In this document: positions 33,730-43,150 of the stretch, in pieces | Layout of the letters: the number at the start of each line of letters is the position of its first letter | Position numbering within the stretch: the stretch's first letter is position 1 | From: JAJFIE01 sp964344255 | GTDB lineage: Bacteria; Pseudomonadota; Alphaproteobacteria; Rhodospirillales; Casp-alpha2 | Direction: 5' to 3' | Length of the DNA stretch: 64,000 nucleotides | NCBI GenBank assembly: GCA_964344255.1 | Contig: CAYFMQ010000006.1 | Span: forward strand, 1-64,000 | The notes under the pieces: generated by a model | The model's database searches: none | The model's input: only the letters and a program-made list of their open reading frames with translations | What the model was told of the DNA's origin: nothing | Program-made: the position numbers and the translations under genes

Positions 33730-34400
33730 TCGGTCTCCACCTCGGGCAACAGGGGCACGAAGCGGACGGGTCCCAGGTCCTCGGTTTCGGCCCCCTGGTC
33801 ATCGTGTTTGATTAACCGGATCAGGCGCTGGTCGTCATCGTCCAGCCCCACCGGCAGAACCATGATGCCTTCGGGCGCAAGCTGATCGACCAGTTGCGCC
33901 GGGATGTCCAGGGCCGCCGCCGTCAGCATGATGCGCTCAAAAGGCGCCTGCTCCGGCCAGCCGTGGCTGCCGTCGCCCAGAATGCTGGTCACGTTGGTCA
34001 GGCGCAGTTCCCTGAACCGCTCTTCCGCCTCTTCCAGCAGGGACGGATGGCGCTCCACGGTATAGAGCCGCCGGCACAGCCGGGCCAGGATGGCCGCCTG
34101 GTAGCCGGAACCGGTGCCGACTTCGAGCACCTTCATGCGATCGCCCACCTCCAGCGCCTGGGTCATGCGCCCGACGACGGAAGGCTGACTCACGGTTTGG
34201 TGCCGCCCGATGGGCAGCGCCACGTCTTCATAGGTCTTGGCCTGGAAGGTCTTCGGCACGAACATGTGGCGCGGCGTGCGTTCCATGGCGTCGAGAACTC
34301 GGGCGTCGGTGATGCCGGCCTGGCGCACTTCCAGGATCAGGCGGGCGGCGCCCTCTTCCTCTGCCGTCATCGCGGCCTGTGTTCCGGCGTCATGGTTCAT
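33726..34400 (-). CDS. pcm: Protein-L-isoaspartate O-methyltransferase
   Basis: Cytoplasmic SAM-dependent enzyme of 224 aa that repairs isoaspartyl residues in aged proteins. Family signatures are PLPIGRHQTVSQP-type (here LPIGRHQTVSQPSVVGRM), the SAM motif VLEVGTGSGYQAAIL and the post-motif RIMLTAAA. It overlaps surE upstream and nlpD downstream by four bases each. The order surE-pcm-nlpD is a classic bacterial arrangement linked to stationary-phase survival. Confidence 0.95.
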   Translation of the reverse strand: MNHDAGTQAAMTAEEEGAARLILEVRQAGITDARVLDAMERTPRHMFVPKTFQAKTYEDVALPIGRHQTVSQPSVVGRMTQALEVGDRMKVLEVGTGSGYQAAILARLCRRLYTVERHPSLLEEAEERFRELRLTNVTSILGDGSHGWPEQAPFERIMLTAAALDIPAQLVDQLAPEGIMVLPVGLDDDDQRLIRLIKHDDQGAETEDLGPVRFVPLLPEVETE

Positions 34401-35182
34401 GAGAAGGCGCCTTTCAGCTTCTTCATCATCCGGGGGTCGGTCAGGTTGACCGTCAACGGCGTGACGGAAATGGAACTATCGTAAATCGCCGCCAGGTCGG
34501 TGCCCTTGCGGAACTTCTCGTCGCGCCACATGCTGCCGATCCAGTAATAAGGCAGTCCCTTCGGATCGAAACTTTCGTGGACCTGATCGCCCAGCTTGCG
34601 CGCACCCTGGCGGGTGATCTCGATCCCCTTGACGCCTTTCGGCGGCACATCGGGGAAATTCACGTTGAGCAGCGTGTCATGGGGCATTTCGAGCCCGGCC
34701 AGTTTTTTCAGGACTTTCGGCGTCCAGTGTTCGGCGGTCGGCCAGTGGATCGGCGTGCCGTCCTCGTAATACTGGGAGAAGGCGACGGCGGGCACGCCGA
34801 GGATGACGGCCTCGATGGCGGCGGCGATGGTGCCGGAATAGGTCACATCGTCGCCCAGGTTACCGCCCCGGTTGACGCCGGAGAGCACGATATCGGGCGG
34901 GCAATCCCGCATGATCTCGTTGATGGCGAGCAGAACGCAATCCGTCGGCGTGCCGTCGACGGCATAACGTTGTTTCTTGATCTTGCGAATACGTAAAGGC
35001 CTACGTAGCGTGATGGCGTGGGCCGCCGCGCTCTGCTCCGTTTCCGGCGCCACGACCCAGACATCCCTGGCGACGGCGCGTACGGCGCGTTCCAGAACCT
35101 TGAGTCCCGGCGCGAGGATGCCGTCATCGTTGGAGATCAGGACCCGCGCCTTGCGCAGGTCGGTGAACTTATGCGTCGCCAT
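34397..35182 (-). CDS. surE: 5'-nucleotidase SurE
   Basis: Metal-dependent nucleoside monophosphate phosphatase of 261 aa. The N-terminus has the acidic metal site VLISNDDGILAPGL, then VVAPETEQSAAAHAITLRRPLR and VLSGVNRGGNLGDDVTYSGTIAAA, both diagnostic. Length is normal. The start lies inside the end of serS (14-base overlap), and the stop overlaps pcm by four bases, so the three are one translation-coupled unit. Confidence 0.96.
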   Translation of the reverse strand: MATHKFTDLRKARVLISNDDGILAPGLKVLERAVRAVARDVWVVAPETEQSAAAHAITLRRPLRIRKIKKQRYAVDGTPTDCVLLAINEIMRDCPPDIVLSGVNRGGNLGDDVTYSGTIAAAIEAVILGVPAVAFSQYYEDGTPIHWPTAEHWTPKVLKKLAGLEMPHDTLLNVNFPDVPPKGVKGIEITRQGARKLGDQVHESFDPKGLPYYWIGSMWRDEKFRKGTDLAAIYDSSISVTPLTVNLTDPRMMKKLKGAFS

Positions 35183-36449
35183 GACCGATCTTCTCCAGCC
35201 CGTTCATGTAGGGGCGGAGGACGTCCGGGATCACCACGGACCCGTCGGCCTGCTGGTAATTCTCCAGGACGGCGATCAGCGTGCGCCCGACGGCGAGGCC
35301 GGAGCCGTTGAGCGTATGGACGAAGCGCGTCCCCTTCTCGCCCTTGGGACGGCAACGGGCGTTCATGCGGCGGGCCTGGAAATCGCCGCAGTTGGAGCAG
35401 CTTGAGATTTCCCGGTACTGGTCCTGGCCCGGCAGCCAGACCTCGATGTCGTAAGTCTTGCGCGCGCCGAAGCCCATGTCGCCGGTGGACAGCACCACGG
35501 TGCGGTACGGCAGGCCCAGTTTCTGCAGGACGTCCTCGGCGCACTCGGTCATGCGCTCGTGCTCCTCGGTGGAGCTTTCCGGCGTTGTGACGCTGACCAT
35601 TTCCACCTTCGTGAACTGGTGCTGACGGATCATGCCGCGGGTGTCCTTTCCCGCCGACCCGGCTTCCGAGCGGAAGCACCAGGTCATCGCCGTATAGCGC
35701 CTGGGCAGATACTCGTCATCGACGATATGGCCGCCGACGATATTGGTCAGCGGCACTTCCGCCGTGGGGATCAGCCAGTAGCCTTCCTCGGTACGGAACA
35801 GGTCTTCGGCGAACTTGGGCAATTGGCCGGTGCCGTACATGGTGTTGTCGTTGACTAGCGCCGGCGGATTGACCTCGATATAGCCGTATTCGGCGGTGTT
35901 GTGGTCCAGCATGTAGGCGGCAAGCGCGCGTTCCATGCGGGCCAGGTGGTGCGACAGCAGCACGAAGCGCGAACCCGAAAGCTTGGCGGCGGTCTCGAAG
36001 TCCATCATGTCGAGGCCTTCGCCGATGTCGAAGTGCTCCTTCGGCTCGAAATCGAAGGCTGGCGGTTCGCCCCAGCGGCGGATTTCCTCGTTGGCGCTCT
36101 CGTCCGGTCCGACGGGAACGTCGTCGAAGGGCAGGTTGGGAATGCCGGAGAGAATGTCATTCAGCTCAGAGTCCGCCTTGCGGGCCTCCTCTTCCGCTGC
36201 GGCCTGGGCGTCTTTCGATTCGGAAACCGCCGCCATGATGTCGGCAGCGTCCTCGCCACGCGCCTTGGCGGCGCCGATCTCCTTCGACAGCTTGTTGCGC
36301 TCGGCCTGAATTTCCTGTGCGCGGGTGGAAATCTCGCGCCGCTTCTTGTCCATGGCGATCAGGTCTTCCGCCATCGGGTCAAGCCCGCGCCGCTTCAGCC
36401 CATCGTCAAAAGCGTCGGGGTTTTCTCTTATCCATTTAATATCGAACAT
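35169..36449 (-). CDS. serS: Serine--tRNA ligase
   Basis: Class II aminoacyl-tRNA synthetase of 426 aa. The N-terminal coiled coil spans residues about 30-110 (KKRREISTRAQEIQAERNKLSKEIG). Motif 2 appears as CFRSEAGSAGKDTRGMIRQHQF, and motif 3 as NGSGLAVGRTLIAVLENYQ. GAGGG stands shortly before the ATG. It sits between tatC and surE in the conserved alphaproteobacterial order. Confidence 0.97.
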   Translation of the reverse strand: MFDIKWIRENPDAFDDGLKRRGLDPMAEDLIAMDKKRREISTRAQEIQAERNKLSKEIGAAKARGEDAADIMAAVSESKDAQAAAEEEARKADSELNDILSGIPNLPFDDVPVGPDESANEEIRRWGEPPAFDFEPKEHFDIGEGLDMMDFETAAKLSGSRFVLLSHHLARMERALAAYMLDHNTAEYGYIEVNPPALVNDNTMYGTGQLPKFAEDLFRTEEGYWLIPTAEVPLTNIVGGHIVDDEYLPRRYTAMTWCFRSEAGSAGKDTRGMIRQHQFTKVEMVSVTTPESSTEEHERMTECAEDVLQKLGLPYRTVVLSTGDMGFGARKTYDIEVWLPGQDQYREISSCSNCGDFQARRMNARCRPKGEKGTRFVHTLNGSGLAVGRTLIAVLENYQQADGSVVIPDVLRPYMNGLEKIGHGDA

Positions 36450-36470
36450 GTGCCCTCAAAACCGGCTGTG

Positions 36471-37343
36471 TCAGGCAGGTGTCGCTCCCGCCGTTTCGGC
36501 TTCCTTCTCGGAGGATTGATCTTCATCATCCTCGTCATCGTCGTCATCGTCATACGCATCGGGATTTTCTGCGATACGTTTCTTTTCTACCATTTGCACA
36601 GCAAGGATGGAAATTTCGTAAAGAAGGATGGTCGGCAGGGCCAGGCCGATCTGGCTGATCACGTCCGGCGGGGTCAGGATGGCGGCGGCGACAAAGGCGC
36701 AGACGATGGCGTATTTACGCTTGGCGCGCAGCCCTTTGGCCGTGGCGAGCCCGATCCGCGCCAGCAGGGTGAGGATCACCGGCAGCTCGAAACACAGCCC
36801 GAAAGCGAAGATCAGGCGCATCACCAGCGACAGGTACTGATCAACCTTGGCTTCCAACTGAATGGGCAAGGCCCCTGCCCCGCCCATGGATTCGAAGCTC
36901 AGGAAGAACTTCCACGCCATGGGAAAGATGAAGTAATAGACCAGCGCGCCGCCGCAGAAGAACAGGATCGGCGTCATGATCAGGAACGGCGCAAAGGCGG
37001 ACTTTTCATGCTTGTAGAGCCCGGGCGCGATAAAGCCCCAGATCTGGATGGCGACGAAGGGAAACGAGATGAACAGCGCGGCGAAGAAGGCGACCTTGAT
37101 ATAGGTGAAGAACGCCTCGTGCAGCGCCGTGAAGATCAGCCGCCGGTTGCCGCCAAGGTCTTCCAGGATATCGGCCAGGGGCCTGACCAGGAAATCGTAG
37201 ATCGTCGGGGCAAAGTAATAACAGATGAAAAACAGGATCAGGATGGCGATGAAGGACCTGAGCAGGCGCGTGCGGAGCTCGATCAGGTGATCGAGCAACG
37301 GCATCTTCGACTCATCCAGCGATTCTTTGTTTTCCTCGGCCAC
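36471..37343 (-). CDS. tatC: Sec-independent translocase subunit TatC
   Basis: Polytopic membrane protein of 290 aa with six helices. It recognises twin-arginine signal peptides. Hallmarks are MPLLDHLIELRTRLLRS at the N-terminus and FLSFESMGGAGALP followed by AFGLCFELPVILTLLARIG. The C-terminal tail is very acidic (a run of Asp/Glu), longer than usual. It follows tatB by 12 bases and is transcribed with tatA, tatB and probably serS. Confidence 0.96.
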   Translation of the reverse strand: MAEENKESLDESKMPLLDHLIELRTRLLRSFIAILILFFICYYFAPTIYDFLVRPLADILEDLGGNRRLIFTALHEAFFTYIKVAFFAALFISFPFVAIQIWGFIAPGLYKHEKSAFAPFLIMTPILFFCGGALVYYFIFPMAWKFFLSFESMGGAGALPIQLEAKVDQYLSLVMRLIFAFGLCFELPVILTLLARIGLATAKGLRAKRKYAIVCAFVAAAILTPPDVISQIGLALPTILLYEISILAVQMVEKKRIAENPDAYDDDDDDEDDEDQSSEKEAETAGATPA

Positions 37344-37355
37344 GCGTCTGTTCCG

Positions 37356-37931
37356 TTAGCTGTTGGTTGTCGTAGCCGGGGATTTGGCCGTATCAGCGGT
37401 TTCATCGCTGGCGCTTTCAGCAGCGCTGTCCGTGGCGGGGCTTACCCAGGGCTTCTCGCCGCCTTCCGCATCGGAGGCATCCGTAAACGCGGTTTCCGTC
37501 TCCGTCTGTGGCGCGGTGTCGGCGATCGTTTCCTTGATCTGCTCCACCGCCTCAGCCGGTGTTGTTTCGGCTGCGGGTTTGGCGTCCGGCTCGGTTTCCT
37601 TGATGGCGTCGCGGGCGGTGCGGTTCAGTTCCCGTTCGGTCTCGGCGAGGTCCATTTCCTTGTCGAGATCACCATCGGGATCGACGGCTTCCTTGATGGT
37701 GTTCTCCAACCCCTTTGAATCGCCGATCTTTTTCAGATCCTGCTTGATATCGTCGAGGTCGGCTTCGCGCACCATTTCGTCGACGCCGTTCTGGAACTCG
37801 CGCGCGAGGCCGCGGGCCTTACGGACGTATTTCATCACGGTTTTGAGTGCACGCGGCAGGTCCTTGGGCCCGACAACGATAATTGCCAGGATCGCAACAA
37901 TGAAAAGTTCCTGCCAGCCAATGTCCAGCAT
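37356..37931 (-). CDS. tatB: Sec-independent translocase subunit TatB
   Basis: Protein of 191 aa: one N-terminal membrane helix with the TatB signature MLDIGWQELFIVAILAIIVVGPKDLP, then an amphipathic helix (LPRALKTVMKYVRKARGLAREF) and a long acidic, Thr/Ala-rich cytoplasmic tail of low complexity. It works with TatC in the receptor complex for folded exported proteins. Between tatA and tatC. Confidence 0.95.
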   Translation of the reverse strand: MLDIGWQELFIVAILAIIVVGPKDLPRALKTVMKYVRKARGLAREFQNGVDEMVREADLDDIKQDLKKIGDSKGLENTIKEAVDPDGDLDKEMDLAETERELNRTARDAIKETEPDAKPAAETTPAEAVEQIKETIADTAPQTETETAFTDASDAEGGEKPWVSPATDSAAESASDETADTAKSPATTTNS

Positions 37932-38025
37932 GAAAGTCCGCCGTACCAGAGTTAGGGGTTCAGGTCGTCGAAAAGACCCTTAAACAGAGCCCGTCAGTCC
38001 CGTTCAGCCCAGGTTTATCCCAGGT

Positions 38026-38286
38026 TCAACCCTGGGCTGCCTTGTCTTTTTCGGTTTCCGCGGTTTCAGCAACGTCAGAAGCCTCGGACTTCAGAACCTT
38101 GGCCTCTTCCGCCGGCGCGTCGCCGGATTCCTCGCCACCAGCCTCTTCTTCCTTCATGCCTTTCTTGAAGGATTTAAGGCCCTTGCCGAAGTCTCCCATC
38201 AGGCGCGAAATCTTGCCGCCGCCACCGAATAAGACCAAAACCACAACCAGCACTATAAGCCAGTGCCAAATACTAAATGCTCCCAT
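38026..38286 (-). CDS. tatA: Sec-independent translocase subunit TatA
   Basis: Small protein of 86 aa with an N-terminal helix and FGxGK-type hinge (MGAFSIWHWLIVLVVVLVLFGGGGKISRL), an amphipathic helix including FGKGLKSFKKGMKEEE, and an acidic tail. It forms the Tat pore. First of the tatABC run, 98 bases downstream of scpB. Confidence 0.95.
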   Translation of the reverse strand: MGAFSIWHWLIVLVVVLVLFGGGGKISRLMGDFGKGLKSFKKGMKEEEAGGEESGDAPAEEAKVLKSEASDVAETAETEKDKAAQG

Positions 38287-38384
38287 GAGATACTCTCATC
38301 CACATAATTGAAGTTGAATTGCGCGGATAATGGCAGATTGCCTCGGAGGGTGCAATCCTGCACATGCCAATAAATTATAATGCT

Positions 38385-39332
38385 TTATGACGCTTCCGGG
38401 TCCAGTGGTTCGGCTTCTTCCACCTCATCGGGAATTTCAGGCAGGGCATCCTCTTCACCCCTGGCCGCAAAAGGCGACAGGGCTGCCGGATCGGCCACAT
38501 TGTCGTTGCCTTCTGTGGATTCACCTTCGTTTCCTTCCTGCGTGTCTTGATCTTCAGCGCCACGCGTACGATAGACGTTCAGCGCCGGTCCGGATTCCAG
38601 CAAGCCGGCAGCCTTCAACTCGTCCATGCCCGGCAAGTCGGTAATCCGCGTCAGGCCGAAGTGATCCAGGAATTCATCGGTAGTGCCCCACGTCATGGGT
38701 CGGCCCGGTGTTTCGCGCCGGCCCCGGGGCTTGATCCACTGTTTCTCGAACAGGGAATCAAGGGTGCCCTTGGACAGGCTGACGCCGCGGATTTCCTCGA
38801 TCTCGGCGCGGGTGACAGGCTGGTGATAGGCGATAATAGCCATGGTCTCGATTGTGGCCCGACTCATCTTGCGCGAAACTTCGGCTTCTATGTTCAGCAC
38901 GGCCGAAAGATCGTCCGCCGTCCGGAAGGCCCAGGATTTGCCGACACGAACCAGGTTAACACCCCTTTCCGCGTAATCTTCCTGCAATGCCTTAAGCAGC
39001 GACTTGGTGTTCAGGTTATCCGGCAGGCGGTTGGACAGCATGCGTTCCGTCAAGGGCTCGGCGGAGGCGAACAGCAGGGCTTCAATCAGGCGTTTGCCGC
39101 TGTTTACCTCGTCTTCGCTTGGTTCCCCTGACTGATCAGCTTCCTCGTCGCTTTCCTCACCAGAGGATTCCGGTTCCTGACCCTCTTCCTCAACCATCTC
39201 TTCGGCCGTTTCAGCATCCGCGTTATCGTTGTCCGGCGAAGCTGTCACGTCCGCACCCTCGACGTCCCCGTCGTTATCGACAATGTCGCCATGCATGGAA
39301 ATGACGTTTGATTCAGGATTTTGCGCGCTCAT
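38385..39332 (-). CDS. scpB: Segregation and condensation protein B
   Basis: Protein of 315 aa. An acidic, unstructured N-terminal region of about 80 residues precedes the winged-helix pair typical of ScpB: IEALLFASAEPLTERML, RATIETMAIIAYHQPVTRAEIEEIRGVS and GRPMTWGTTDEFLDHFGL. It binds ScpA in the SMC complex for chromosome segregation. The acidic extensions at both ends make it longer than the usual 200 aa. It overlaps scpA by four bases. Confidence 0.94.
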   Translation of the reverse strand: MSAQNPESNVISMHGDIVDNDGDVEGADVTASPDNDNADAETAEEMVEEEGQEPESSGEESDEEADQSGEPSEDEVNSGKRLIEALLFASAEPLTERMLSNRLPDNLNTKSLLKALQEDYAERGVNLVRVGKSWAFRTADDLSAVLNIEAEVSRKMSRATIETMAIIAYHQPVTRAEIEEIRGVSLSKGTLDSLFEKQWIKPRGRRETPGRPMTWGTTDEFLDHFGLTRITDLPGMDELKAAGLLESGPALNVYRTRGAEDQDTQEGNEGESTEGNDNVADPAALSPFAARGEEDALPEIPDEVEEAEPLDPEAS

Positions 39333-40216
39333 GATGCCTCGCTGTTGTCCGTATCTTGTTCGGTTTCTGTCTCTGTTGCGGTGTCTGTTGCATCCTCGGA
39401 TGCGTTCCCCTCGTTACCTTCCGATTTGGCGCTGACGAGTATCCTGCCGAACAGGCCTTCCTGGCGTATATCCAGTTGCCCTTCGCGGGCCAGTTCCAGG
39501 CTTGCCGTAAACGTCGAGGCGACGGCGGAACGCCGCATCAATGGATCGGTCAGGTCATCGGGCAGGAAGCTGGACAAATCCGTCCACCCCGGCGTGCTTC
39601 CCAGCATCCGGCGGATTCTCGTAAGGGCCTTTTCCACGGTGTATAGCTCAACCGGCTCGATGGCCAGGGATTTGGGCGCCTGACGGCGTTTCATGTCGCC
39701 GTAGGCCTGCATCAGGTCGTGCAGGTTGGCGTCCAGAACGGCGCGGAGCGTTACCGTAAAGGCTTCCGGCGCGCCGCGGGCGAAGAAGTCCCGGCCCAGT
39801 TGGTTCCTGAGCAGGAGATTCTTGCCGGCTTCGCGCATGGCTTCGAGCCTACGAAGCTGATAGGCCAGCACGGCGGCCATTTCAGCACCCGAGGGCTGTT
39901 CCTCTTCATCCAGATCAGGCAACAGCAGCTTGGATTTGAGATAGGCCAGCCAGGCCGCCATGACCAGATAGTCTGCGGCCAGCTCAAGGTTCTTTCGGCG
40001 CGCCTCGGCGACAAACGCCAGGTACTGGTCCGCCAGTTGCAGGATGGAAATCTGGGTCAGGTCGACCTTCTGGTCACGGGCCAGCGTCAACAGGACATCA
40101 AGCGGTCCTTCGTAGCCATCCACATCGACCTGGAACGCATCGACATGACGGGCGGATGCCTCAAGCAGGTCCTCTTCGAAATTCATGCCGTTATCTGATG
40201 CGGTATTTTCGTTCAT
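39329..40216 (-). CDS. scpA: Segregation and condensation protein A
   Basis: Kleisin subunit of the SMC-ScpAB condensin, 295 aa from the chosen start. Diagnostic segments are YEGPLDVLLTLARDQKVDLTQISILQLADQYL and LVMAAWLAYLKSKLLLP, and a C-terminal winged helix precedes an acidic tail. The frame is open to 40273, but the first 19 residues overlap the upstream gene's end and are not family-like, so I take the ATG at 40216. No clear ribosome site is seen, which keeps the start uncertain. Coupled to scpB by a four-base overlap. Confidence 0.93.
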   Translation of the reverse strand: MNENTASDNGMNFEEDLLEASARHVDAFQVDVDGYEGPLDVLLTLARDQKVDLTQISILQLADQYLAFVAEARRKNLELAADYLVMAAWLAYLKSKLLLPDLDEEEQPSGAEMAAVLAYQLRRLEAMREAGKNLLLRNQLGRDFFARGAPEAFTVTLRAVLDANLHDLMQAYGDMKRRQAPKSLAIEPVELYTVEKALTRIRRMLGSTPGWTDLSSFLPDDLTDPLMRRSAVASTFTASLELAREGQLDIRQEGLFGRILVSAKSEGNEGNASEDATDTATETETEQDTDNSEAS

Positions 40217-40262
40217 CGTTTTTCGTTTGCGTCCGGTTCCCGGTGTGTCATGTCCAAGGACG

Positions 40263-40949
40263 TCAGGCAACACCCGTCAGGGTAAAAATCGTCTCCATAA
40301 GATACTCCGCCGGGGCCCCTACAAACCACCAGAATACGTTCAGGTCGATACCAAACTGGTTTCCGATCAGGGGCAGAAGGAATAACGCGGCCAGAATAAT
40401 CACGAATCCGACACGCTCAAGACGCGCCAGTTTACGGGCCAGCGGCATGGGGAGAAGCCCCACGGCGACCCGTCCGCCGTCCAGTGGCGGCAACGGCACC
40501 ATGTTGAAAATCATCAGCAGGCAATTGATCCAGACGCCGTTGTAAATGTTATAAGCAAGCCACGCGGCAACGTCTTCAGACAGTAAAGGTAATAGATGAG
40601 CTGACAGGGACCAAGCTATTGCAATTAAAAGATTTGTTGCCGGGCCAGCAGCGGCGACATAGACCATGTGCTGGCGTGGTCGGCGCAACCTGGAGAAGTC
40701 CACCGGCACAGGTTTGGCATAGCCGAACATCATGCGTCCGCCGCTACCGAATAACAGCAAGGCCGGTAGCAGAACGGTGCCGAAGGGATCGATATGCTTG
40801 AGCGGATTGATAGTGACCCGACCGAGCCTTTTCGCCGTGTCGTCCCCGAACTTGGAGGCTACCCAGCCGTGGGCCGCTTCATGGAAAGTAATGGCCGTCA
40901 GAACCGGAATTATCCAGATCGAGGCGGTAAAAAGGATGTCCTGCATCAT
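40263..40949 (-). CDS. Site-2 protease family (M50) membrane metalloprotease
   Basis: Polytopic protein of 228 aa. The zinc motif HEAAH is in ITFHEAAHGWVASKFGD, and the second metal motif is NMVPLPPLDGGRV (the N-x-x-P-x-x-x-L-D-G pattern). It lacks PDZ and CBS domains and so belongs to the short rhomboid-like S2P group often found next to scpA. The first of two consecutive ATGs overlaps the stop of nagZ by four bases. Confidence 0.92.
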   Translation of the reverse strand: MMQDILFTASIWIIPVLTAITFHEAAHGWVASKFGDDTAKRLGRVTINPLKHIDPFGTVLLPALLLFGSGGRMMFGYAKPVPVDFSRLRRPRQHMVYVAAAGPATNLLIAIAWSLSAHLLPLLSEDVAAWLAYNIYNGVWINCLLMIFNMVPLPPLDGGRVAVGLLPMPLARKLARLERVGFVIILAALFLLPLIGNQFGIDLNVFWWFVGAPAEYLMETIFTLTGVA

Positions 40950-41980
40950 GCCGATTCGCTGACAGGGCGCAGCAAGGCCGCCAATCTTTCATCCGCTTCG
41001 GTGCGATCAAGGGGCTCTGGCGCCTGTTTGCAAACCAATGTTTTCTCGAACCTCAGTTCGGAAATCTCGCTCAACTGCCCAATATGACCGGCAATTTCCC
41101 GCATTTCATCGAGTTCACCATTGCAATGCAGAACGGCATCGCATCCGGCTTTCAGGCTCTCGCCGGCCATTTGGCCCAGGCCTCCGGTATGGCGAAGCGC
41201 GCCCATGCTGATGTCGTCCGTCACCAGGAAGCCGTCGTAGCCGATGTCAGAGCGGATAATGTCGTTGATAACGGTTGCAGACAGGGTTGCCGGTTTATCC
41301 GGGTCGATCTCTGTATAGACGATATGCGCCGTCATGGCCCAGGGAATGCCGGAAAGGGCCCGGAACGGTTCGAAATCCGTTTCGTTCAGTTCCGCCCGGC
41401 TTGCTTCTACCCTTGGCAGGTTTTCATGGCTGTCCACCGTTCCCCGGCCATGACCCGGGATATGTTTGAGGACCGGCAGGACGCCACCGGCGATCAGCCC
41501 GTCACAGGCCATGCGGCCCAGCAGGATGCTTTGTTCGACGGAGGTTCCGGCGACCCGGTCATGCAGGAAGGGATGGCTGCCCGGCGCAGGGATATCCAGT
41601 ACCGGCAGGCAATCCACGTCGATGCCGAGCGCCAGGAGGTCTTCAGCGATCAGGCGGGCGTTCAGCCGGGCAGCTTCCAGGCCCGCTTCAGGGTCGAGAT
41701 TGTGGAGCGATACGAATGCCGACGGCGCCGGCGTGTCCCGCCAATGCGGAGGACGGAGCCGTTGAACCTTGCCGCCTTCCTGATCGATGAGAACAGGGGC
41801 GCTATCCCTGCCGACGCTGGCACGGAGTTCGTCAACCAGCGCCCGCACCTGATCGGGTGTGTCGATATTTCTGGCGAACAGGATAAAGCCCAGAGGGTCG
41901 GTTTCACGGAAAAAGTCCCGTTCCGCCTCGCTCAGAGACAGACCGGAACAACCGAAACAGACGGCCAGGGGTGCAGTCAT
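40946..41980 (-). CDS. nagZ: Beta-N-acetylhexosaminidase NagZ
   Basis: Glycoside hydrolase family 3 enzyme of 344 aa, used in peptidoglycan recycling to remove N-acetylglucosamine from muropeptides. Signatures are LIDQEGGKVQRLRPPHW, VLKHIPGHGRGTVDSHENLP (the catalytic loop His) and LVTDDISMGAL (the Asp nucleophile). No signal peptide is seen, as expected for the cytoplasmic NagZ. Located between the SPOR gene and the M50 protease. Confidence 0.96.
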   Translation of the reverse strand: MTAPLAVCFGCSGLSLSEAERDFFRETDPLGFILFARNIDTPDQVRALVDELRASVGRDSAPVLIDQEGGKVQRLRPPHWRDTPAPSAFVSLHNLDPEAGLEAARLNARLIAEDLLALGIDVDCLPVLDIPAPGSHPFLHDRVAGTSVEQSILLGRMACDGLIAGGVLPVLKHIPGHGRGTVDSHENLPRVEASRAELNETDFEPFRALSGIPWAMTAHIVYTEIDPDKPATLSATVINDIIRSDIGYDGFLVTDDISMGALRHTGGLGQMAGESLKAGCDAVLHCNGELDEMREIAGHIGQLSEISELRFEKTLVCKQAPEPLDRTEADERLAALLRPVSESA

Positions 41981-41998
41981 GGCGCTCTGCTCCCGGTC

Positions 41999-43150
41999 TT
42001 ACTTACCGGGCCGGATGACAAGGCAACCGACATTACGCTTGGCCAGTTCACCACAGAGGGCTTTTGCCGCTTTTGAATCCTTCAGGGGACCGGCGCGGAG
42101 GCGATAGAACACCCCCTTGTCTTCGCCCAGGTCGACTCGCACGATAAAGGACCTGAGCGAGCCCAGGATATCCGGGTGCGCCTTTTTCTGCCGCTTCCAT
42201 TCCGTTTCCGCCCGCTCATGGGTCCGGAGCGCCGCCAACTGGATGCGGTATTCCTTGGATTGCGCCGTCATCGCACTGGCGACTTCCTGGGTCTGGACGG
42301 TGATTTCCGAATTTGTGGTTGCCTGCACCGATTGCGTGGCCTGGACCGACTGTGTCGTCTGTGTTGCTTGAGCCGTCTGCGTCGATTTTGTCAGCGCTTC
42401 GGAAATACTCTGCAAGCTGGCTGTTTCGGCGCTTTGCTGCTGGGTGCTTTCGGCGGGCTCCAGAGGCGCCGGTTCAAGGGGGGTCGGGCTGATTTCCGCC
42501 GTTTCAACAGGCTCCACGGGCGCCGGCGGCGGAGGCGGCGCTTCAGGAACCGGCGTTGCCTGCAACGCCTGTTCCGTGGCGATTGGTTCCAGCGGTACGG
42601 GTTCCGGTTCGGCAGGCTGGCTCGCCTGTTCCGTCATGGCGGTAACTGTTTCGGCGGCTTCCGGTTGCGTTTCCGTCATGGTGGTCGCGCCTGATTCCGG
42701 CACCAGGGGTTCCGGTGGCGGCTGTTGGGCGATTTCCGTTGTTTCGGATGACGCCGGTTGCAACTGGTCTTCCGGAATGGGGATCGGCGTTTCAGGCGGT
42801 GGCAGCAGGCGTTCGACAGTTGTCCCGGCGCTTTCGCCTTTCAGGCGGTCATAGACCAGCTTGTCCTGATCGGGAATCTCCATGCCGCCGGGATCGGCCG
42901 GCTTGATCTTGACCGGCGTTATGTCGGCGCGAATCAGGGGAACTGATTTCTCCTGGTTCATGGGCATGATCTGGTCACCGAAATAGTACCAGCCGCCGCC
43001 AGCGCCGACCACGACGACGACGGCGAAACTGACCCACCGCCCCCAGTGACGTTTCGGTTTCGGTTTTGTCTCGACAGGTTCGAATTCCAGCACGTCCGGT
43101 TCGGAAACACTTTCCGTTCCGGAAATCCTGTCCTCCGGGTTGGGCGCCAT
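41999..43150 (-). CDS. SPOR-domain membrane protein
   Basis: Protein of 383 aa. After an acidic start (residues 1-35) there is a single membrane helix (WVSFAVVVVVGAGGGWYYFG), a long Pro/Glu/Thr/Gln-rich periplasmic linker with repeated TQ..T motifs (residues about 240-290), and a C-terminal SPOR domain (YRIQLAALRTHERAETEWKRQ ... FYRLRAGPLKDSKAAKALC) that binds septal peptidoglycan. It is the FtsN-like type commonly found next to argS in alphaproteobacteria. Its ATG overlaps the argS stop by one base. Confidence 0.92.
   Translation of the reverse strand: MAPNPEDRISGTESVSEPDVLEFEPVETKPKPKRHWGRWVSFAVVVVVGAGGGWYYFGDQIMPMNQEKSVPLIRADITPVKIKPADPGGMEIPDQDKLVYDRLKGESAGTTVERLLPPPETPIPIPEDQLQPASSETTEIAQQPPPEPLVPESGATTMTETQPEAAETVTAMTEQASQPAEPEPVPLEPIATEQALQATPVPEAPPPPPAPVEPVETAEISPTPLEPAPLEPAESTQQQSAETASLQSISEALTKSTQTAQATQTTQSVQATQSVQATTNSEITVQTQEVASAMTAQSKEYRIQLAALRTHERAETEWKRQKKAHPDILGSLRSFIVRVDLGEDKGVFYRLRAGPLKDSKAAKALCGELAKRNVGCLVIRPGK

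Noticed and set aside
35901..37718. 605-codon open frame on the plus strand
   Set aside because: It lies antisense to serS, tatC and tatB, whose products are unmistakable. High GC content keeps the opposite strand free of stops.
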